Assembly (NCBI GenBank): GCA_963281155.1
Contig: CAUJLY010000001.1
Coordinates: forward strand, 6,138,001 to 6,202,000
Source: Rhabditophanes sp. KR3021
Lineage: Eukaryota > Nematoda > Chromadorea > Rhabditida > Alloionematidae
DNA length: 64,000 nucleotides
Direction: 5' to 3'
Shown here: positions 49,776 to 60,062 of the stretch, piece after piece
Layout of the letters: each line of letters begins with the position of its first letter
Position numbering within the stretch: position 1 is the stretch's first letter
Notes under the pieces: model-generated
The model's input: the letters and a program-made list of their open reading frames with translations, nothing else
Told to the model about the DNA's origin: nothing
Database searches by the model: none
Position numbers and translations under genes: made by a program

Positions 49776-51598
49776 ATGAATTGCAGTAGGATGTTATTTG
49801 TTATGCTACTAGTCATTTGCTCTACTAATGTTTCCGGAAAACCCGCATCACAATTTATTTTAGAGTTGTTACCCTCTAAAGTTGAGTGTCGCGATTTATG
49901 TGAAGCAGAATGGCAAACAAGGTTTTACACCAACTTGGGAAAAGCGTACGAAGACTTTTATGAATACCCAATAGATACTCTAATAAGTTCCAGCGCCAAA
50001 AATTTAAATGTATATTGTGAAATGTCCCACCAAAAATACGTTTGCTATAAACAGTGTGGAATGACTAATAGTCCTTATTCAACTGATAAACACATATGCC
50101 ACCACAAAGCTCAGTATTTGCAAAATTTGGACTGTCTCAATGCGACTAGTGAAGATGCTTCTGGTATATGCAATCAGAAATGCAGTCTCCCCATTAGTCA
50201 TGATATATTGTCAACAGTTGGCTCCCACCTAAATGAGCAAAACCGAGAATTGAAACAAAAATTGTTTCAAGATTGTCAATTCTTCAAGTGCCAATTAAGT
50301 AAGAAAAACATTTAAAAGTTTTACTAGAAATAGGGAATTAAAAAACTATAGTAAATACACAAAATTAAAATTGATTCAACAATTGCTCTTGCATCAAAAA
50401 TTATTTTAGATAAGATAGCGCCAATTGCACATGCGTTGACTCAGTTGGGGAGGCATGTTTCCTTCATGGAGCACCTGTCATGGTCACAATTGGTAGTTTG
50501 CCACTTATAGCATTCCATGAGAATGAACTCAAGATTTTTGGCTACTTCTTTAGTACTGACAGGGAGCATCACAACAATCATTTTCACTCCAGCCTTGATC
50601 ACTTCATCAATTCTACTCTTTTCTGTCAAATAGATCATCTTTCTCAGATTTAGCGTTGTACTTGTCGTAGTGTTTATTTGATTTGTCATCTCTTTCGGAT
50701 TCCCCTGATGATAACAGATTGCTCTTTCAAACAATTGAAAGTTGTCAAAAACGTTGTCTTCAGTCAGCTCTTGGATCCAAAAAGAAGTAAATATATGCGT
50801 CATTGGCTGCAGATGGATCGTTTCTTTCTGGCCAGATGACATCTAATACATCACGAGCATTGAATTCTTGATTAAATGTTTGCTCAGCATCACGTAATTG
50901 TTGGCATTGACGATGTCGAATGTGCATAGAGTGAGTACGTCTACGATCAAATGTAAGTTTACAGTGAGTACAATACAATTCATTGGCACAATATCCGTCT
51001 CCTCTGACAGTAATTCAAGCGGCTTACATTTCATATATAAAGATTCTCTATTACCGAGCAGGACTAAATGTACTAAAGCTCCACTTAAACGACTTGCTAT
51101 GGAATCCATAACTGGGATTACGGCATGAAGTTAAATTGAAATATGACGTGTTTGATTTATTTAGCAAGAAAAGTATTGCTCTAGTATTCATTCTTGAAAG
51201 TGTTTTGAAGAGTATGTCTTGCTAAACACCTAAGATGACCATGCTTTACTTAAAATCCAAATTATTGTCATGACATTAGATAGTTTTACTGGTATTTAAA
51301 TTTAAAAAGTCTTACAGCAAAAATTGATATGTATATGATTTCACCAAAAAATTGATTCAAAAAATAAATGTATTAATAATATTTTGTCAATTAAGGTTGT
51401 AGAACGCAATTAATTAAAGATCAGTGCGAGGGACAGGATGAAATTAAAAGTACAATTCAACTAATTAAGCATTATTATAGTCATGATCAAGTAGATACTC
51501 TGAAAACGTTAATTGATAACAACAAGCAATTCTTGTTTCCTGCCAACTGTAGAGAACTAATTTCAAAAGGCCATTACAACAAATTAAAGCAAGGCTAA
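49776..51598 (+). CDS. Secreted cysteine-rich protein, CPG4-domain-like
   Basis: Exons 49776-50298 and 51396-51598 join in frame (A/GT gives Ser before CRTQLIKDQC) to 241 residues. A signal peptide (MLFVMLLVICSTNVSG) is followed by a body with about 14 Cys in the patterns CRDLC, CYKQCGM, CNQKC, CQFFKCQLSC and QC, resembling nematode chondroitin-proteoglycan-4-type domains. I do not see a clear Ser-Gly chondroitin site. The family is secreted and often expressed in germline, embryo or body-wall secretions; no enzymatic role is expected. The 1097-nt intron holds an antisense GIY-YIG copy, and without finding exon 2 the gene would appear to stop at residue 179. Confidence 0.62.
50365..51112 (-). 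pseudogene. GIY-YIG family copy 9, in CPG4-like gene intron (antisense)
   Basis: Reads DSIASRLSGALVHLVLLG, a finger LYCTHCKLTFDRRRTHSMH...HRQC, LRDAEQTFNQEFNARDVLDV, then AYIYFFLDPRAD, the clearest first GIY-YIG strand in the window (like the Y-x-LLDPR of ANKLE1/LEM-3 and COG3680-type nucleases). After a frame break: LTEDNVFDNFQLFERAICY, SRIDEVIKAGVKMIVVML, STKEVAKNLEFILMECYKWQ, TTNCDHDRC. An in-frame TGA replaces the SDN of copy 4, after which ACAIGAILSKIIFDARAI matches the family C-terminus. Thus stops and frameshifts are present. The YIG Gly is replaced (ICYHQGN). Antisense to the host. Confidence 0.7.
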
Positions 51599-51928
51599 AA
51601 ATAAATATCCATTAAAAGATTCATTAGTAAGCTTCCATCAAGTTTTCAACTCCTTTAACAACTAGCAAAATGTGTGGTGTATATTCGAAATGTTCAAGCA
51701 CACGGCACTTTATTTATCTCATCAATCTTCGAGGTTGCCATGGAAACGACCAATACACACACATTCAATGATAATTTACGTTTGATATACTTACTGATGG
51801 CTTTAAAAGCAGACCTAATGTTTGAATAAAAGGCCTTTTAAGAAATATACTAAATTGAATAGCGTGTTTATTCTTGTTTATGTTAAACAAAATTGGTATT
51901 ACTATTTTATTTTATCTGCCGCTACAAT
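51599..51928. other. Intergenic region upstream of the Ly6-like gene
   Basis: 330 nt, non-coding. It presumably contains the promoter of the plus-strand Ly6-like gene. Confidence 0.4.
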
Positions 51929-52405
51929 ATGATAAGCTATTTGTTAAAAATTGTTCTGATATTTCTGATATCAATTAATAAAGTTATATTTTGTATTAAA
52001 TGTTACAATTGTACCACACCTTTGCCTTCGACTATTAGTGCTGATGCACAATTATCAATGAAATATTTGTTGTATCAAACTTACAATGTCCCTAAGATGA
52101 ATAGGATGTGCAGTTTTCCCTCTGATGCTGATTTCCCATACTATGTTCCCCAGACTGAATGCCCCAAAGGTGACGCATGTGTCAAGATTGTTTCAAAAGC
52201 TGATGAATTGACATTCATAATGCGTGGCTGTCAAAAATACTTACTCAAGAAGGATGTTTGGTTAGAAGCTGAACAAAATTGTCAAAGCGATAAATCACCT
52301 CTTATATGCGCATGCTTGAATAAAGATTTATGTAATGGCGTTCAAAAAGCCAATCTAACTCCCTTAACATTTTTATGTTTCATACTTTTTATACTCTTTA
52401 TATAA
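51929..52405 (+). CDS. Ly6/uPAR three-finger-fold GPI-anchored surface protein
   Basis: Single exon, 158 residues. A signal peptide (MISYLLKIVLIFLISINKVIF) is followed immediately by CIKCYNCTTPLP, the typical start of an Ly6 domain. Then come MCSFPSD, TECPKGDACVKI, RGCQ, NCQSDKSPLICACLNKDLCNG (closing C-x-C...DLCN motif) and a hydrophobic C-terminus FLCFILFILFI typical of GPI addition. Nematode Ly6 proteins act at the cell surface, for example modulating receptors in neurons or muscle; the target here is unknown. I start at Met51929 because upstream in-frame codons have no ATG. Confidence 0.85.
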   Translation: MISYLLKIVLIFLISINKVIFCIKCYNCTTPLPSTISADAQLSMKYLLYQTYNVPKMNRMCSFPSDADFPYYVPQTECPKGDACVKIVSKADELTFIMRGCQKYLLKKDVWLEAEQNCQSDKSPLICACLNKDLCNGVQKANLTPLTFLCFILFILFI

Positions 52406-53499
52406 TTCTTATTCTGCATACAACTCATACAGTTCAAAAAAATAATTTAAATAATAACAAATTGTATCATTGTAGATCTTAACATGATACAATTCGAACT
52501 GTATACACCCTATTTAATTATTTCGATGTCAAATAAAAAACGCACTGGCTTACAAGATAAACATAATCTATTCACAAATTGTAGCATTACAATTGGTTAA
52601 CAGTGTGGTAAAGTATTATTATGTATTTTATTAATGCGGTGTGTTATACCTGCCGCCAATTTTGCCATTTTCGTTAGTGTCATTTTCTTTTAAATAAATG
52701 TGTATAATAAAGTAAGATCTGAATAAAATATTATAATATGACATATGCCGTGTTTTGAATAGTTAATTTGACAGGTTTGTGTACTTTAATGGAGAAAAAT
52801 CATTCATTCACCAAATATTGTTGTACTTCTTAATAAATTATCTCTTACATAAAATAAGCGGATGTTTTTAGAAAGTGAGAAGTAAAATAGACTGAGCTTT
52901 CTAAAAATAATTTTGATTATTGATAAATCAAACGTTTTTTAATGCAAAGAAAATACTGTGTTTGTTAAAATATGAATGAATGTTAAAAGGGGATACAGTT
53001 GTTTTTATCAAATTATATAGTTGTAAGCAGCATGATTTGGATTGAATTTACAAATTATTATAAACTGTACCAATCAAAATGTATCTTTAGGCCACTTAAC
53101 ATTTAGACCTTTCTTATTTTACTAAAACTTGAATGAAATGGAGAGTTATATTTTTACCTGAAAATGGTTCAAAGATTATTCAAAAATGACCTTCAATCCT
53201 AACAACGTCATTATCTTCTTGTGCGATATTTATAAAATTACTTGTTATTATTGATAAATCAAATATTGTGTTTGTAAGATAGAATTAAGACAACTACTTT
53301 ATTTAGATATAATACATGATATATATAAATATAGTTACATAATATGAATAGATGTTATTTGTATTTCGATGAATAGGTATGCTACGTGCATGTTGCTGTG
53401 TCACTTATCCAAGAGTGTTAAAATATGCAAGACTGATGAAAGAGGATAAAGTATTTTTTGTAAAACATTAATGAATAATATAAGGGAAATAAGTTTTTG
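52406..53499. other. Intergenic AT-rich region between Ly6-like and guanylate cyclase 3' end
   Basis: 1.1 kb between a plus-strand gene end and a minus-strand gene end. No coding or structural feature seen. Confidence 0.5.
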
Positions 53500-56400
53500 T
53501 TATTGCAAGCTGCAAGATTTGGAGTGAATTTTCGAAGTAATCTGACTAACGCCAATTAGATGTTCCTCTTGTTCTCCATCGTGTAATTCTTGGTAGCCGT
53601 CAATTGAATGAAGATTTTCATCACGACTTTGTCCAATAATTTCCCAAATAGACTTTTTGAAACTTTTCTTTAAGAAATATGTTTCCATTTCGCCTTTTCC
53701 TTTGATTGATATTTTTCCGCGAGATTGAAATTCAAATCTTCCTGTCGTATTCGCAGATTCAAATGTAGATTGAGAGCAATGAATTCTCGACGCAGGTGAG
53801 TGACTTTCCATTCTCGAGGCTGTGTTGACGGTATCACCAAATAAGCAGTATCTAAAGTAATAATGCAAAGCAAAAGATTAATGCACTTACCTTGGCATCT
53901 TAGCACCAATTACGCCGGCCACAACAGGACTATTCAAACCAATTAGTGTTTATGCAAATTAATTTTTAGGCGAAGGTCCAAGTATATTTGAACCTCCGCC
54001 TATTTGTTTTGGATGGAAAAGCTACATACTATCATTAGACTGATTTTGCTATTCATTTAGTAGCAATTTATTATATTAACGTCAAATTTATTTGGATAAA
54101 AGTTGATTTTTTATATATGCAAAAATAAATTTGACCTACCCTGTATTCACCCCACAGCGTACTTGGAGTGGTTTGTTGTTTGATGGATCCATAACTGTCC
54201 TAGAGGTATAAATCATTCCGAGTGCTAACTATAAATCCAGTCAAACAAAAAGTATTTATGGCAACTTACATGACAAATTCTTTCACAATGATTTTCATCA
54301 CGATCAGGAATTCCACCAACAGTTAAATAACTGTCAGTCACAGTTTCAACTTTATAAACTTCATTTTTCACAACGAGGGCATCGAATTTGGTGAATAATT
54401 CGTTAAGAAGAAAGACAATCACTTTTGGACCACATAAAATTATATTTGAAGCAAAAGCTAAAGAATATTATTATTAATTTGAAGTTTCAACACTAGTGTG
54501 TATCTAAATCTACTTTTAACTTACATGGAATATCGCAAAACATGACAGTCGCTTCGTCGTATTCCTTTGCATCGACTGTCTCACCGTTAATCAATTGAGA
54601 AGCTACCGATGCCGGCAACATTTCTTTCAATAGAGCGTCTGTCTTTCCTTTTTCAAATTCTAGATCTTTAGCCATTTGTTCCAATTGTTCATTGTTAGCT
54701 TCTAATTGAAAATTAACTTCCACATCACTCAGTCTTTGTTGATTGAGAAGAATCAAATCTCTTGTAGCGTCATGCAAAGGCATTGCATTTAGACGCATCC
54801 CGTACATTAATAGCTCCGGGATACTTGTCTACAAACAATAAGAAATTAAACTACTTCGATAAATTTACCACATAAGGAGAACACAAGTAAATAACGTGAT
54901 TTTTTGAAGATAGTAGAAGCATTTGCCCTTTCAATTTAAGCAACTGATTTGAAACACTATCTGCTGCATGTCCATCTGCGTCTGATCCTCGTTGGTGTAT
55001 ATTTCGTTGAATATTGCTTGGAGTTGATTTTACTTGAAGTACAAAAACAGCGTTAATGAAATTGCAAATGTTGTCAAAATCCAATGGAATACGGGGTCTT
55101 GTAATTTCAAAAATTCTAATCAAGGGAGTTCCGGGTTCAAGAAATTCTGTTGGAATATGTTTAAACAAACTTTTGCCCTAAATATTGACAATATAAGATA
55201 ATGTCTGATATCAGCTTACCGCCTGGACAATCTTACAGTCTCTATCGATAATAAAATGGTAGGGAAAAGCGGATAGAAAGTCATTATGAGAAACTCTAAA
55301 TACGGCATTTTCACAAATCATCTTTTGTTCAACATTTGAAATTGTACTTAAGGTGTTTCCACCATCAGTTTTTACTATTACTTCTCTAATAAGCAAAGTT
55401 ACATGTTCTTCAATTCTTTCTCCTGTGCTCATTTGTACACTTCGTTGAGTTCTGCCAGTAACAGTTACAACGATATCAGTTTTGAAGACACGCTTTGCAA
55501 CCTCCCTTAGTACTCCTTTGACGATTGGGTATAATCCGGGTCTTCCGGTGAAATAATGGAGGGTTATGCTGTCGTCCTCATTCTGTTCTGTACGAAATGA
55601 TGGTCCTCTCAAACTTACCTGCAGGGAAGGTCACCAATAATAAAGTTATATCAGAAACGGTTTTTGAAATAAGGGATATACCTTAATTTTGAGCATTTTT
55701 ATGGTTATTCTTAAAATTAATAAAAACTAAACGATGTTAATGCTTAGAAAGGCGTCAAGCTGCTGTAAGGCCAAATTCAAAGTTCAATAAGATTAAAAAT
55801 CGGAAAAAGCTACATAATTTATCACAAGAAACCTGCTACTCGGAAAGTATAAAGAACGGTTATCTAACATGATAAAAATATCATCTAGTTATAGTTTGTA
55901 TTTAAAATTAGTGAATATTGGCAGAAAATTAAATTATTACTTTTAATGCATCAGGTAGGCTAATTAATATTATAATGAAGATGTTACATTTAAATTAGTC
56001 CCTAAAAATTGCTATATAGACATAAAAATATATCCCTTATTTCGAAATGATTTATAATACTGTTCCTCAAACACATATCCCAGATTATCAAAAATGACTT
56101 TAATACGTGCCCCTACCTTGTAAATGGATTCATCAATGAAATGGTGAAGTGAATCAAGATTATCCAAGAATCCCTTTAAATTCGGTGATAAAGTTCTTAA
56201 CAATTCATCCCAACCTAAAATGCATATTATTGTTATTTTAGGCACTATAGAATTACCGATTTCCATAGTATATTCAATCAGAAAAGCTCCATACATGCAC
56301 CATACTTCCTCACGAGGCATTTTAGATAATGCGGAGACTGAATCAACTAAAGCATAAGTATCACTATCTGGATAGTAGTGATTGACAATATTTTCTTTAC

Positions 56401-56543
56401 CAGCTTCAAAGCCAGATCTTGCCAAAACACTAGTCCAGAATTCTTCTCCATAACGCCGAAGCATCAATTGACGAATACTCTCATGAATAAAACCAAACTA
56501 AAATTAATAAATCGACAAATTTGGAAAATTATAAACCTACCAT
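53500..56543 (-). CDS. Soluble (heme-binding) guanylate cyclase, atypical nematode type
   Basis: Ten coding exons: 56543-56541 (start codon only), 56497-56257, 56214-56117, 55618-55220, 55177-54869, 54828-54525, 54457-54270, 54228-54140, 53929-53891 and 53851-53500; 673 residues. Order: HNOB heme domain ([21 protein letters not shown]) with the proximal His at residue 105 in LDSLHHF, the same number as in mammalian beta1; HNOBA ([11 protein letters not shown]); a coiled coil around residues 400-430; and the catalytic domain. Catalytic residues are all present in one chain: Asp449 (FCDIP) and Asp493 (VTDSY) for metals, Glu489 (KVET) and Cys559 (RYCLF) for guanine, Asn566 and Arg570 (NTASR). 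That suits a homodimer or flexible partner of the gcy-31 to gcy-37 group, gas (O2/NO)-sensing in sensory neurons. The tail after residue 610 is family-specific. Confidence 0.93.
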
Positions 56544-56963
56544 CGCCGAAGCAGTTAAAGCGAATGAACAAACATTTAAAATGATCATAAAAGTAAATGA
56601 GTTCGTGCCACCATCCACTTCAGCCCAACTCTAATTTATTCCCCATGCAATAATCCTAAAATTATTTATTCCGTGAATAAATGCCATTTATCTTCTTATA
56701 TTTGAAATATCGGCAAAGTGTTTTCTTTTATCAGGAACTTATGTCATATTTTTGAAACACTCATTAGATGAATAATTAGAATTACTTAAAAAGCTTCAAT
56801 TTTTATTCCTTATATCTTAACTTTTTTGGACAAATTTGAACCAAAGAGAATAATAATTGTCAACATCTGAAGCATGCGCCGAGATGGTAAAATCAAATCA
56901 TGATTTAAATCATTAATTTACGATGTCCGAATTGATTGTGATATTGGAGCAGAATTAGCAAAT
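56544..56963. other. Intergenic region upstream of guanylate cyclase
   Basis: About 420 nt, including the 5' leader and promoter of the cyclase (minus strand). Nothing else recognised. Confidence 0.4.
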
Positions 56964-57491
56964 AATGTTTTGGATGAAGCAATGGGATTCAAATACCGGA
57001 AATATTTAGATTTTCATAAGAATAGACATACAGCTAAAAGATTCCAATGTACTCATGGTGGTTGTGGAAAATCCTTTGCTACAGCTAATTTCTCAGGTCT
57101 CATATATTTATCCGTGATCAAACATTTAATAAATTCACTTGCAATAACTGTGAAAGAGAATTCGCAACCAATGCCCAACTCAAATTACATGTAGAGATCC
57201 ACAACCCAAAACCGCAAGATGTATCCATGTATCCGAAAGTGAGAGCAATCACATCAAGTTTCACAACCCTAATTGAAAAATGCATAAATGTTCTTTGTGT
57301 AATAAAACATTTGGACGGAAAAACAGTCTCAATGAACACATGGAAATTTACAACCCAAATCGTTCAAAGTGTTCTTGCTCTCAATGTTAATATACATCTT
57401 ACAAAACACGCGACCTCAATATGCACATTATAAAGAATCACAACCCGAATGTGCAACGTTTACCTGTCCGCGTTTCAAAGAAGAGTAAATA
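56964..57491 (+). pseudogene. Decayed C2H2 zinc-finger gene
   Basis: Finger pieces in three frames: YLDFHKNRH (end of one finger); FQCTHGGCGKSFATA (TFIIIA/KLF-like C-x4-C start); FTCNNCEREFATNAQLKLH (C-x2-C-x12-H-x4-H); HKCSLCNKTFGRKNSLNEH (last His replaced by Tyr in MEIYNP); KCSCSQC; and DLNMHIIKNHNP. The linkers end in a recurrent HNP. Frame changes near 57090 and 57270 and a TAA within the last finger show that it no longer encodes one protein. It was probably a five-finger DNA-binding protein. No ATG-led full frame exists. Confidence 0.72.
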
Positions 57492-57654
57492 AAAAACAGA
57501 ATCTTACTAATTATTAATTCCATATATCATTATTTTATCAGAAAGCTGGTGATTGTTTCTTAATAATGAGTGAGGTACCATTTCGTTTTAGGATAGTCAC
57601 AAAACTGGAGGAGTGACTTACTAATATGCATAATTTAAGCGAAGCACTACTAAA

Positions 57655-58074
57655 ATGAATCAGTTAATCATTTTCGCTATGACCGACGACGCTATAACTG
57701 TTTTATCAACTTCCCCGCTGGAAGATTACGAGGTGACAATTTCTCAATTTAAAGATTGGGACCGTCAAAATTTCTTTAAATGGATAAGTCAAGATTCTTC
57801 AAGAACGTACAATACCGTTAAATCCTACGAGTCATTTCTGTCAGAAAAGTTAGACGACTTATTAATGATAAAAAAATATGTACAACGTTTTGTGGATAAT
57901 TCAAATGCAAAAAGAGAAATGACTTTCATGGACGAAGTAAATGGATTTGTTGATTATGTCGAGCCTGAATATAAGTTAGTGTTTCCTTATTCATCAGCTG
58001 AAAATGCAGACCTGAGCGTCAATTTTGATAGTGATATTCCTGAAGAGCTTTGCTACGATGAAGATTCAAACTAA
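57655..58074 (+). CDS. Small acidic hypothetical protein
   Basis: Single exon of 139 residues from an ATG preceded by ACTAAA. Rich in Asp, Glu and Ser; predicted mostly helical in the middle (YESFLSEKLDDLLMIKKYVQ), with an acidic tail (SDIPEELCYDEDSN). No signal peptide, membrane span or motif I recognise. The 3' flank has an AATAAA (near 58152). It is convergent with the peptide gene at 58260. Real because of its length, composition and ATG, but without a function. Confidence 0.55.
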   Translation: MNQLIIFAMTDDAITVLSTSPLEDYEVTISQFKDWDRQNFFKWISQDSSRTYNTVKSYESFLSEKLDDLLMIKKYVQRFVDNSNAKREMTFMDEVNGFVDYVEPEYKLVFPYSSAENADLSVNFDSDIPEELCYDEDSN

Positions 58075-58259
58075 TAATATATAATGTATTATCTAAAAAA
58101 TGTATATTACAACCGTTTAGACTTTTTCAATTAAATGCATTGTTTTTTGTGAATAAATTTTAATTTCTCACAAATTACTTTATTAAAACAGAATTTATTC
58201 AAAAAATATTATTTACCCGAAATCACTTTTCTTAACAACAAAAGTTTTTCGGTAAAACA

Positions 58260-58457
58260 TCAAAAAAAATTTTGATCTTTAAGTTGTGCTTTATTTGATC
58301 GTCTGATTCTCTTGTTGCTTCGAAGTGAAAATCTCAAGTTACAATTTCGCTTGGCATCCTCATTGGTGCAGTCCTTTTTTGAGGGTTGGCCTTTGGAGTT
58401 GATTAAAAGTCCATTAGTAAAATATAATACAAATAGTAGAAATATAAGCACACGCAT
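58260..58457 (-). CDS. Short secreted peptide precursor
   Basis: 65 residues: signal peptide (MRVLIFLLFVLYFTNG), a spacer with two Cys (KKDCTNEDAKRNCNL), and a basic segment with possible processing sites (NKRIRR). It resembles a small secreted or neuropeptide-like precursor but matches no class I know. It lies 77 nt downstream of the SLC22-type gene on the same strand, with a TTTTTAAAAG directly before the ATG, so it may be the downstream gene of an operon with SL2-type trans-splicing. Confidence 0.5.
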   Translation of the reverse strand: MRVLIFLLFVLYFTNGLLINSKGQPSKKDCTNEDAKRNCNLRFSLRSNKRIRRSNKAQLKDQNFF

Positions 58458-58534
58458 CTTTTAAAAATTACAAAACATCTTACACTTTTATAGCGACAAA
58501 ACAAGTTTCGTTCCACAAACAAATGACAAAATGA

Positions 58535-60062
58535 TTATTGTGCCGGTTCACATTTTGGTTTGGTAATTAAAACAATTTCTTCTTTAGAACCTTCCAATTG
58601 AATGCAATTCATAACTGAGTTCAAGTCTACTCCCTTTGTATTGGGTAACCATTTGTAAGTTAATAACAAATTGAAGAATCCAACACCACTGATCACAATA
58701 TACACACTAGGAGACCATATTGCTGATAACTCTACCACACCTGGGGCTAATAATGCAGCTATTCTTGCTATTAATGAACAAATACCCAAGGTTGTACTTC
58801 TGATTTCGGTAGGTATATTTTCTACGCTGCAGATGAAACATGCATCCCAAGTGAGTTCAATGCTCATGGTTCCTATCAAGCTTAATACCATCAAAAGTAG
58901 CCAATAATCGAGTTTGAATGCTAGCAATAACGCTGCGATTCCGAAACAACTACATACTGATGTCTGAGCTCCCAGGTGTAATAATCTTCTATCAAAATGG
59001 GGATAATACATATCAACCACTCCCAGCAGTATTTTAGAAAAAGCTATAAACGATGCTAGTAAAATTTGATTTAAAAAGAAGCTGTCGCTCGTGCTGCTAC
59101 TGTTGAGATCATTTGAGTAGGAGCTGATTGAAGCTGTAAACCACATAAACGCCAACAGCATAATTCTCTGCTTTAATACAGGTGATGTCCAAACCGTGGA
59201 AAATTTAACAACTTCATTCTTTTCAACAAGCTCAATTCTGGCTTCTTTCTCGCCCCCAATTTTTGACATAAAATTACACGCTTTTCTATATTCAGTAAAC
59301 TTTTTCTTATTATACAAATAAGTTGGAGATTCAGGGAAGAGAAAGAAAATAATGACTAATGCTGGTATGGAAAATAATCCACAAGCGATTGATGCCGATC
59401 TCCAATCATTGAAATAGTAACAAATTATTGCAGTTACAACTCTTGCATTGCCCTAAATCACAATTTAAATAGTACATATTACAGAAAATGAAATATACCC
59501 AATTAACAAATGCTCTTAAAGCCATTCTTTGTGTCGATAAAAGCAATTCATTCATATACACAAACACCACTACCATAGTTCCTCCATTTGATAAGCCCAC
59601 TATAAACCTTAAAGCTAGGAGATACTTCCAATTCGGGACGAAAGCTGACGTAATTAAGGACAGAAGCCCCAATGCGAGAATGAAAAAAGAAATAGGTTTT
59701 CTACCAAAATGATCTCCTAAGCAGCCATATAATAAAGCACCACAAAGTACACCGAAATATTGAATCATAGACACAAAAGAGACTATTATAGACTCAGAAC
59801 ATGTCCATTGGAATTCTTGATTTGCCGATTTAAAAGCATCGGAATTAAAGATAAGATCTTCCTTGGGACACTCTCGATAAACATCGCAATTTTTGTCAAA
59901 CACATCTGATATTAAAGTTTCATTTTTCAAACTACTTGAACACTTCCATTTCGGGACGTAATTTAAATAAATAGGGAATATCTGCTGGACCGCAAAGAAT
60001 ATACTAAATTGCCAGGCAATTAAAACAAATAGATGAAATCTATTCAAATTATAACCAGGCAT
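58535..60062 (-). CDS. SLC22-type (organic cation/anion) transporter, MFS
   Basis: Exons 60062-59499 and 59452-58535 (46-nt intron, in frame NW/GN) give 493 residues. Twelve hydrophobic spans; the MFS motif GALLYGCLGDHFGRKP lies between spans 2 and 3 (about residues 108-123); a large first extracellular loop with Cys (KWKCSSSL, CDVYRECP, QWTCSES) and the LFPESPTYLYNKKK signature after span 6 are typical of SLC22. The loop SKIGGEKEARIELVEKNEVV is intracellular. In the second half VENIPTEIRSTTLGICSLIARI matches the family motif near span 9-10. The plasma-membrane substrate is unknown. An in-frame TAA just before the ATG and a TTTTTAG acceptor fix the start. Confidence 0.87.

Noticed and set aside
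55619..56116. A GIY-YIG relic in the 498-nt guanylate cyclase intron.
   Set aside because: Only a five-residue match (CKAKF) on the antisense strand; too short to support.
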